Shown here: piece after piece, positions 29,421 to 36,078 of the stretch
How positions within the stretch are numbered: position 1 is the first letter of the stretch
Layout: every line of letters starts with the position of its first letter
From: a bacterium
Lineage (GTDB): Bacteria > JAMOTN01
Direction of reading: 5' to 3'
Assembly (NCBI GenBank): GCA_027062325.1
Contig: JAMOTN010000025.1
Span: 1-45,695 of the forward strand
DNA: 45,695 nt
Notes under the pieces: generated by a model
The model's input: the letters and a program-made list of their open reading frames with translations, nothing else
Told to the model about the DNA's origin: nothing
Databases searched by the model: none
Program-made: the position numbers and the translations under genes

Positions 29421-30086
29421 ATGTTTAAAATAGCAAAGTTTAAATTGGGTTTAGAAACAACTTCACCTCTTCTGATTCCAGACACAAGCTATACAAAGTC
29501 ACTCCTCCACTCATATGATTTAATAGCAATACAAAAGGACTCTAAATACATCATTCCAGCAACCTCTCTTAAAGGAAAACTAAAATACCTATTTGCTATA
29601 AAACATGGCTTCGGCGGTACATCTTTAAAAGACTTAGAAGAACTTCCAGCTACATTAACAGATGTTTTCTTCAACTGGGTAAATGTGTTCGGTTGTGGAG
29701 CGGATTTGATGATGAATTTGAGTAAGAAAGGGAAACTTGAAGCTGTAAAATCCAAACTCAAGATCCCTGCTAGAGTATTTTTTAACGATTTAGTCAGCAC
29801 CAAGGAGATAAATAAAGAAGCTCCTTTTGAAAATAAAACCTCTGTATCTATCGACCGTTTTTCCCTAAAAGCCAATGATGGCTCACTTCTTCAATTTGCG
29901 TGCGTTCCCAGAAACACCCCCTTCGAAGGGGTAATTGAAATACTCTATAAGAACGATGAAGAATTAAAAAGCTACGTGGCTATACTCAAAGAGTCACTAG
30001 AAATGCTAAACACCGATTATCTCGGTAGAGGTGGCTCACGCGGAATGGGAAGGGTAAAAGTACTTTCTTTTTCAAAAGAAGAGTAG
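29421..30086 (+). CDS. Second Csm3-like RAMP subunit
   Basis: 221 residues from ATG at 29421 (AAGGGGTG seven bases upstream; an in-frame GTG nine bases earlier overlaps that site). RAMP features: YIIPATSLKGKLKYLFA (about 45-61), TSVSIDRFS, and glycine-rich GRGGSRGMGRVKV near the end. An Asp at residue 33 lies in the loop where Csm3 has its catalytic Asp, with a two-residue shorter spacing. The GLHIGxG motif of ordinary Csm3 is missing (TSPLLIPDT instead). Probably an additional backbone subunit, perhaps at a fixed position beside Csm4. Last gene of the plus arm. Confidence 0.85.
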   Translation: MFKIAKFKLGLETTSPLLIPDTSYTKSLLHSYDLIAIQKDSKYIIPATSLKGKLKYLFAIKHGFGGTSLKDLEELPATLTDVFFNWVNVFGCGADLMMNLSKKGKLEAVKSKLKIPARVFFNDLVSTKEINKEAPFENKTSVSIDRFSLKANDGSLLQFACVPRNTPFEGVIEILYKNDEELKSYVAILKESLEMLNTDYLGRGGSRGMGRVKVLSFSKEE

Positions 30087-30210
30087 GAAAAGGAAAAGAG
30101 TGGTGCCGGCTCTAGCTAGGAGGCCGTAATAACTAACCTCATTCGATAAATAATAGGTATAGAAGTTGGAAAAAACAGATTATTTCAAATTACATTTCAT
30201 TTTCATTCAA
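30087..30210. other. Intergenic stretch with an imperfect hairpin, convergent gene ends
   Basis: 124 bp between the stops of the second csm3 and the ring nuclease gene. GGCTC and GAGGCC around a TAGCTAG loop (about 30110-30127) can form an imperfect stem in an otherwise AT-rich stretch. No U-run follows in the plus direction, so a terminator call is weak. No CRISPR repeat was found here. Confidence 0.35.
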
Positions 30211-30636
30211 TTACTCTTCTCTTATAAGAACAAAAAACTCTATCATATTATTTTCCAACATTTCTTTTATTTCATTGTACTCATATTCGCGCACTTCAAG
30301 CCTCTTTTTAGTCTTTAAAGCCAAAGCCCACTCTCCCTTGTTAAACACTATCTCTACTCTGTTGAAAAAGAAATGTTTCTCCAAATGAGGCGGGGCTAGT
30401 TTTTTTAAAACCTCCACTGTACTTTCATGCCCCAACGCACTCAAAATCTCAACGTTTTCTGCCTCAATGCCCTCTAAAATTTCAAAGTAAGTCTCCATTC
30501 CTATTCTTCTCAAAAAAAATCTAGCTTCCACATCATTATCTGGAATAGGAATAATTATGCTGTTCAACAGATAAACTCGACGTGGCAACTCATATTTTTC
30601 AAGCAAATTTGCAAAATTCAAACTACGCACTTCCAT
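30211..30636 (-). CDS. crn2: DUF1874/AcrIII-1-family cyclic tetra-adenylate ring nuclease (Crn2-like)
   Basis: 141 residues. The C-terminal 120 match the AcrIII-1 fold: RVYLLNS (20-26), LGHEST with H70 corresponding to catalytic His47 of SIRV1 gp29, FNRVEIVF (91-98, R93 matching Arg66), KKRLEV near 109-114, and a closing EMLENNMIEFFVLI. The family cleaves cyclic tetra-adenylate, the messenger of type III CRISPR. An N-terminal extension of about 17 residues precedes the core. GGGAGTGAA precedes the ATG. Next to a cyclase-only Cas10, it is best read as a host ring nuclease that resets signalling; a virus-derived anti-CRISPR captured in the chromosome is an alternative. Confidence 0.85.
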   Translation of the reverse strand: MEVRSLNFANLLEKYELPRRVYLLNSIIIPIPDNDVEARFFLRRIGMETYFEILEGIEAENVEILSALGHESTVEVLKKLAPPHLEKHFFFNRVEIVFNKGEWALALKTKKRLEVREYEYNEIKEMLENNMIEFFVLIREE

Positions 30637-30675
30637 TTCACTCCCATATTCACAAATCTCACCTAAACAAAACCC

Positions 30676-30942
30676 TTACTCAAAAAGCGAATAGTATAAA
30701 GCAACTGCCAGACCTATTACTAAGCCAGTTCCAAGACCGTTTATGAATGATACCTGCTCCTCCTTTGCCTCTACCTTCTCTCCTTTTAAGCAAGCTTTTA
30801 AAATTTCTGGAATTGTGCGTTGAGCCTCTTCCGTCATAACAATGTTTGGTCTTATTTTCATATTGTAAAAGACTGCCCACATCCCTACAAACACTATTAT
30901 TAACAATGCCAACTTCCAAACAGCTCTAGGAGACTTGGCCAT
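30676..30942 (-). CDS. Small two-TM membrane protein paired with the ring nuclease
   Basis: 88 residues from the ATG at 30942 (AGGTGG a few bases upstream; a GTG nine bases earlier overlaps the site). A short basic N-terminus is followed by TM1 (about 9-26, LALLIIVFVGMWAVF), a 40-residue soluble segment, and TM2 (about 67-85, GLGTGLVIGLAVALYYS). Both ends are probably on the same side. It is 39 bp upstream of crn2 on the same strand, so cotranscribed. There is no CARF or SAVED-like domain. Function unknown; it could be a small membrane effector or simply a housekeeping membrane protein. Confidence 0.7.
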   Translation of the reverse strand: MAKSPRAVWKLALLIIVFVGMWAVFYNMKIRPNIVMTEEAQRTIPEILKACLKGEKVEAKEEQVSFINGLGTGLVIGLAVALYYSLFE

Positions 30943-31068
30943 AGTCACCACCTACCTTTAAAATACTCTTTCTTATAATATTTAAAAACTTCCTTACTGG
31001 CAAACTTTCCTCAAACTCAAAAGTATCGCTTACCACTTCTTTTCTTACCTTAAATATCTTATATTCTT

Positions 31069-33471
31069 TCACATATTCTTTTCTATCTTTGAGGCTTTAT
31101 CAATATCACCAATCTTCTTATAAAGATTGACCAACTTATCTCTAAGCCCAGAAACATCATATTTAACCCACAACTTAAAGTAATTCTCTGCAGCCTTTTT
31201 CAAATTTCCTGCAGCTTCTAAAACCACACCTTTACAAAACAACACCTTTTTAGACTCTGGAACACTTTTTAAAAACTCCACAAGCCACGTATTAAACTTG
31301 CTACATTCCCTAGTTTTTAGCAGCTTTACAGCACTGTCAACTAACTTACTATCTATATCTTCTCGTTCCCTTTCCACCTCATTGCTACCCACACTTTTAC
31401 CTTTTATATTAGCAACAACCCTTTTAACCACTTTCTTAACAATCCCATAAATAGCATCTGCAAGAAGAATCTTTATATCCGTTCCAAAATTCCGACTCAA
31501 TTTTGACAAAACTTTTTTAACAAAGACTGCACATTCAACGCTCGCCCTCCCAGTTTCTAGACTAGACACTAAAAAGTCATAGAATCCTTTTAAAAAAGCA
31601 TTAACAGCCTCCAACTCCTCCCTTTCATTCTTTCTATAAGAAGGAGCATTCTCCTTAATCCAATTAAGCACATTCTCTGCTCTTTCCACTTCTCCTTCTG
31701 CTAATCTTAACCTCACCAACTCAAAAGCCGCATCAGCTTTAATCCACCATTTCCCCTCACTCTTTAAAACTTTCTCCAAAATCTTTTCCTTATCCTTATT
31801 CCCTAAGTTAGACGCTGCTTCAAACAACAGCTCTGCACTTTTTATCTCACTTAAAGCATCCATACCAAGTTTACCCATCTTCCACAACCAAAACTCAGCT
31901 ACTTCCCTAATCTTTCTATTATTAGAATTTTGGAATTTTTCTGCGAAATGTACAATCTCAGAAGTTGCTCCCATTCCATCTAATATTTCAAAAATAATCT
32001 TCAGTGTCTCCACCTCAGGCTTATAATTCACAAGCTTTTTAAATAAATCCAAAGCCTTTTCTTTATCTCCTAAACTATAAACTGCAAAGGCCTTCATTTT
32101 GGCTAATTCATACTCTCCATTTTTTAAAAGAGTATCCATATCCAGCTTTTCAAATTCTTTATAAGATCCACTGTTATACTTTGCATACCACCACATTCTA
32201 AATATCTCTGGATCATAAGTGAACTGAGAACATTTCTTGAAAAATACCTGCCACTTTTTCTGTTTGTACAAAGCCAAACACCATAAGCGCACCACATCAA
32301 AAAGTTCTTTCATGGACAATTTTAGACCTTTATAAAATACCACCTTTCCTTTCGTCTTATGAGTCTTCACAATCAACTTCATAATTTCCGGGGTTATTAC
32401 TACCTCTAACAACTTTTCAACTTCTCTGTATTTCCCTGCAGCAGCTAAAGACTTCAGGTAAACCATAAAGTTATCAAATTCTTTCAAATAAATAAGCTCA
32501 CTTTCACTCTTCCCACCAACCTTATTCAATTTATTAAGTTTATAATCAAAGTACCTTTTTAAATCTTTAGCAGCCTCAATATAATCTCCTAAATAAAATT
32601 CAGCGTATCCCTTGTAAACCAATTTATCCCGCTTCAAGCAAAGCTTTAACACCTGCTTATACTTTCCAGCTTTTAAAAAACTAATAGCCGCCTCCTCACA
32701 CAAACCAAGCCCTCTATATACCAAGGCCGCCTCCGCATTCTTTTTTAAATTTTCCAAAGCAAGTGCATACATTTCAAATAAGTTCTTAATAAGTGATAAA
32801 TCTTCACTTAAAATCTTCTTTGAAACTTTCCTTTTAGAAGCTCCTTTAACTTTTTTTTGATTCGAACTTGCTCTATTTAATCCATTCAACGCCTTACTCA
32901 AACAACACGAACACGAACTTTCAGCCTCTTCATAACAACTGCAACAAGCATTGCAATTTTTAAACCTAGATATTGAAACTCCCTCAAGAGAGCACCATTT
33001 CTCAAAATCTTCAACAACTTCTTTGTACCTTTTCAACTTAATCAAGCTAGAAAAGTAAATCAGACATTCATCCGGTCTACTAAAATCAGCAAGCTCAACC
33101 ACTTTATCATATTTTTTCAAATTCCAATAACACCATACTAAACCATAACGCGCCCAATCTTTGTATTGAGCAAACTTATCATAAACACGTTTGTACCACT
33201 TTAAAGCCTCACTGTATCTACCAAGCTGATAGTAACTCTCCGCTATCACCATTGCTATCTCTGGAAGTCTTATTTCAGTGGGCGAAAGAGAAGAAGCTTC
33301 CTCTATAACATCCTTGTAAAACCCTTTATTGTAAAGCTTTATTATGTACTCTGCATCTACTGAAAAGGCTACATTCACTATGAAGATAAATACACACAAA
33401 AAAAGGAGCAGCTTAATTAGCCACTCCCCTTCTGCTAGCAATTTCAATCTAAGCTCTGATTTTATACTCAT
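31069..33471 (-). CDS. Large TPR-repeat envelope protein with a Cys-rich insert
   Basis: 800 residues. An N-terminal hydrophobic segment (about 18-37) is a signal or anchor. TPR-like helix pairs run through most of the chain (for example ESYYQLGRYSEALKWYKRVY at about 75-94 and YSLGDKEKALDLFKKLVNYK near 466-485). A run of eight Cys lies within residues 170-192 (CNACCSCYEEAESSCSCC), a dense cluster unlike the rest and possibly metal-binding. Probably a scaffold facing the periplasm. ATG start after GAGGGGAG. It is 69 bp downstream of the HD-GYP gene, and the same operon may continue to the ring nuclease pair. Confidence 0.8.
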   Translation of the reverse strand: MSIKSELRLKLLAEGEWLIKLLLFLCVFIFIVNVAFSVDAEYIIKLYNKGFYKDVIEEASSLSPTEIRLPEIAMVIAESYYQLGRYSEALKWYKRVYDKFAQYKDWARYGLVWCYWNLKKYDKVVELADFSRPDECLIYFSSLIKLKRYKEVVEDFEKWCSLEGVSISRFKNCNACCSCYEEAESSCSCCLSKALNGLNRASSNQKKVKGASKRKVSKKILSEDLSLIKNLFEMYALALENLKKNAEAALVYRGLGLCEEAAISFLKAGKYKQVLKLCLKRDKLVYKGYAEFYLGDYIEAAKDLKRYFDYKLNKLNKVGGKSESELIYLKEFDNFMVYLKSLAAAGKYREVEKLLEVVITPEIMKLIVKTHKTKGKVVFYKGLKLSMKELFDVVRLWCLALYKQKKWQVFFKKCSQFTYDPEIFRMWWYAKYNSGSYKEFEKLDMDTLLKNGEYELAKMKAFAVYSLGDKEKALDLFKKLVNYKPEVETLKIIFEILDGMGATSEIVHFAEKFQNSNNRKIREVAEFWLWKMGKLGMDALSEIKSAELLFEAASNLGNKDKEKILEKVLKSEGKWWIKADAAFELVRLRLAEGEVERAENVLNWIKENAPSYRKNEREELEAVNAFLKGFYDFLVSSLETGRASVECAVFVKKVLSKLSRNFGTDIKILLADAIYGIVKKVVKRVVANIKGKSVGSNEVEREREDIDSKLVDSAVKLLKTRECSKFNTWLVEFLKSVPESKKVLFCKGVVLEAAGNLKKAAENYFKLWVKYDVSGLRDKLVNLYKKIGDIDKASKIEKNM

Positions 33472-33540
33472 CTGCTACTCCCCTCTAGTTATCTTCTAAT
33501 GTTTTCACATCCGACAAAGCATCAAATACTTCTACCTTTC

Positions 33541-36078
33541 CTAATCCTTTTTAGCAACAGAGCCATCCACTACTCCTATATCAGGCAACTTTTCAGCCTC
33601 TATTACCTTTCCATTTTCATAAACCGCCTGTGGCGTAAACTGACTCCTTATCTCCTCGAAGTTATCCTTGTATTTCTTTTCAAATACTCGAACAAAAGCC
33701 TCAGCCATCTCTGGATCAAATTGTGAGCCCCGCTCTTTTAAAATTGTGTCTATTGCAACTTCAGGAGGAAGCCCTCGTCTGTAAGCACGATGAGATGTCA
33801 TAGCATCAAATGTATCTGCTACAGCTATTATTCTCGAACCTATAGGAACATTCTCTCCTTTTAAACCATCTGGATAACCACGCCCATCGTATCTTTCATG
33901 GTGATGTTTGACCCACGGGATGATCTCTGCAAACATTTCAAATGGCTCTAGAATTTTCGCACTTATAACCGGGTGTTTTTGAATTTCACGGTATTCTTCG
34001 TCTGTAAGACGTCCCTTCTTCAGAAGGATGCTATCTCTTATTCCAATCTTTCCTATATCGTGAAGAAGGGCTGCCATCTCAAGCTTTTCTCTCTCTTCCT
34101 CACCCCAACCAAGCTCTTCTGCAATATCCTTTGAGTAAATCGCAACACGCTGTGAGTGTCCATGAGTATATGGATCTCTCGCATCCATTGCATTCGCAAG
34201 AACGTGAATGGTATCCTTGTACATCTTCTTTATTTGGCGATAAAGCTTAGAATTTTCGATCATTCCAGCAGCTAGAGAGGCAATAAGCTCGACCATTTTT
34301 AAATCTTCCATGTTATAGGGTATCTCTCCAAGTTTATTTAAAACCTCTAAAACTCCTATCACCTTTTCCTCTTTTGTAGCTCTATCTACAGTGATTAAAG
34401 GAACAGCTATAATTGAGCGAGTTTTAAACTGAGTTTTTTGGTCAGCCCCTTTGAAAAATCTATCATCCTTTGAAGTATCGGGAACAATAACCGACTCTTT
34501 ATTCTCTGCAACCCATCCTGCAATTCCCTGACCTCTTTTTAAGCGAATCTCCTTAAGCTTCTCCCCACTTCCACCCTCAACTATGTTGAAGTAAAGCTCT
34601 CCTGTATCCTCATTTCTCAACAATACGCTACTTGCCTCAGAATTCAAAGCATCCTTAGTCTTTGCTATAATAACGCCAAGCAACTCATCCAAATCCAGCG
34701 AAGAATTTATTATCTGCTTAGAAACATCAAAAATTGTCTCCAACTCCTTTACTTGTTGTATCAAGAACTCCTGCTTATAAAGCTTGTTGTATGCTTTGAT
34801 TGCTATCCTTTTCACATAGTCAAGATACTCCTTTTCAAAATCTGTAAACTCTTTTACTGAAAATACTACGGCTCCTCTTAAGCTAGCTAATACTTCATCT
34901 TTATCATTATTTTCAAAATCATCATTCTCACTATCCTCCCCTATCAACAACAAGACTTTATAGCCCTTCCAATCAAACAGATAATCCTTCTCCCTTTTTA
35001 TATGAGTGAATAACTCCTCTTTAAACTCATCCCAATCATCAATGAGCTCCTCACCTGTTCTGAGCTCAAACCTTTCTATATCTTTTCTATATGAATAAAC
35101 CCCTATTTGGGAAGATTTGAAAAATCCTGAGAAAAAGTTCGCTAGAACCTGCCAATAACTTGCCCAATCTTTTGCCTCAAAAAGTCCAACAGTCAACTTA
35201 TCTCTAGCTTCCAACCAAAACGGATTTTGAGTTGTCTCTATCCACCTATCCTCACTCTCTTTTAAAGGATTATCTTGAACAATTATTCGCTTAGCCATCT
35301 TAATTTTTTTGCTTTTCTCATCAACTTCAACTATTATTCCATTTAAACATCTCTTGTTACTAGAAGAAGCCCCGCGCATTTTCACAGGGAGCTTACCCAC
35401 GTATTGTTCAACTGCCATATCCCTCTTTATTCCAACAACAGACTCATGTGTTCCACACATTCCAGCATCAGTTATGTAAACACTTCCCTCAGGTAAAATT
35501 TGCAAATCCGCTGTCTGAACATGCGTGTGGGTACCGACGATGATGTGAACTCGTCCATCCAACCAATAAGCTAAACTCTTCTTTTCTATCTCACTTTCTC
35601 CATGAAAATCAACCATCCAAATATCAGCCTTATTATAGTGCTCATTTAATACTTCTTCTACTTTTTTAAACGGATCAACTGAAACCTTAACCTGCTCTTT
35701 CCCAAATATATCTATGAGAGTTTCAGCACCTAAAGCATTTATTACTCCTAACTTTTTCCCACCTTTTTCAACAACTATCCAACCTTTTCCCGGCATATCA
35801 TCAGGGTAATTTACAGGTCTAATAACAGGAAGCTCTTTTTCAAAAATCTTTTTCACATCTTTTCTAAACCATGTGTGATTACCTAAAGTTATAACATCAA
35901 CTCCTGTTTTCAAAATTTTCTCCGCCTCTTTTAAAGTTATCCCTAGGCCCTTCGCCGAGTTTTCTCCATTCACAACTATAAAATCCGGCTGTAGCCTCTC
36001 TTTAATCCAGGGAACTAACTTTTCTATTATCTCCAATCCTACATCGTCATTTATATCTCCTAGAAAAACAATTCTCAT
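33541..36078 (-). CDS. YmdB-like phosphodiesterase fused to GAF and HD-GYP domains
   Basis: 845 residues. Residues 1-260 are a complete YmdB/TIGR00282-type metallophosphoesterase: D8 in GDINDD, E39-N40 in NGENS, GNHTW near 67-71, DFHGE near 155-159, and GTHTHVQ near 180-186. A linker with no clear family follows (about 260-455), then a GAF domain (about 460-625, RGQGIAGWVAE), then HD-GYP (about 640-810) with H673-D674 in LLHDIGK and GYP at 734-736 in HHERYDGRGYP. YmdB hydrolyses 2',3'-cAMP or related nucleotides and HD-GYP hydrolyses c-di-GMP. ATG overlaps the upstream stop codon as TAATG. I know of no standard architecture joining these. Confidence 0.9.
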   Translation of the reverse strand: MRIVFLGDINDDVGLEIIEKLVPWIKERLQPDFIVVNGENSAKGLGITLKEAEKILKTGVDVITLGNHTWFRKDVKKIFEKELPVIRPVNYPDDMPGKGWIVVEKGGKKLGVINALGAETLIDIFGKEQVKVSVDPFKKVEEVLNEHYNKADIWMVDFHGESEIEKKSLAYWLDGRVHIIVGTHTHVQTADLQILPEGSVYITDAGMCGTHESVVGIKRDMAVEQYVGKLPVKMRGASSSNKRCLNGIIVEVDEKSKKIKMAKRIIVQDNPLKESEDRWIETTQNPFWLEARDKLTVGLFEAKDWASYWQVLANFFSGFFKSSQIGVYSYRKDIERFELRTGEELIDDWDEFKEELFTHIKREKDYLFDWKGYKVLLLIGEDSENDDFENNDKDEVLASLRGAVVFSVKEFTDFEKEYLDYVKRIAIKAYNKLYKQEFLIQQVKELETIFDVSKQIINSSLDLDELLGVIIAKTKDALNSEASSVLLRNEDTGELYFNIVEGGSGEKLKEIRLKRGQGIAGWVAENKESVIVPDTSKDDRFFKGADQKTQFKTRSIIAVPLITVDRATKEEKVIGVLEVLNKLGEIPYNMEDLKMVELIASLAAGMIENSKLYRQIKKMYKDTIHVLANAMDARDPYTHGHSQRVAIYSKDIAEELGWGEEEREKLEMAALLHDIGKIGIRDSILLKKGRLTDEEYREIQKHPVISAKILEPFEMFAEIIPWVKHHHERYDGRGYPDGLKGENVPIGSRIIAVADTFDAMTSHRAYRRGLPPEVAIDTILKERGSQFDPEMAEAFVRVFEKKYKDNFEEIRSQFTPQAVYENGKVIEAEKLPDIGVVDGSVAKKD

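Noticed and set aside
30087-30210. GC-rich patch after the second csm3 considered as a CRISPR repeat remnant
   Set aside because: No second copy and no spacing pattern; only an imperfect hairpin.
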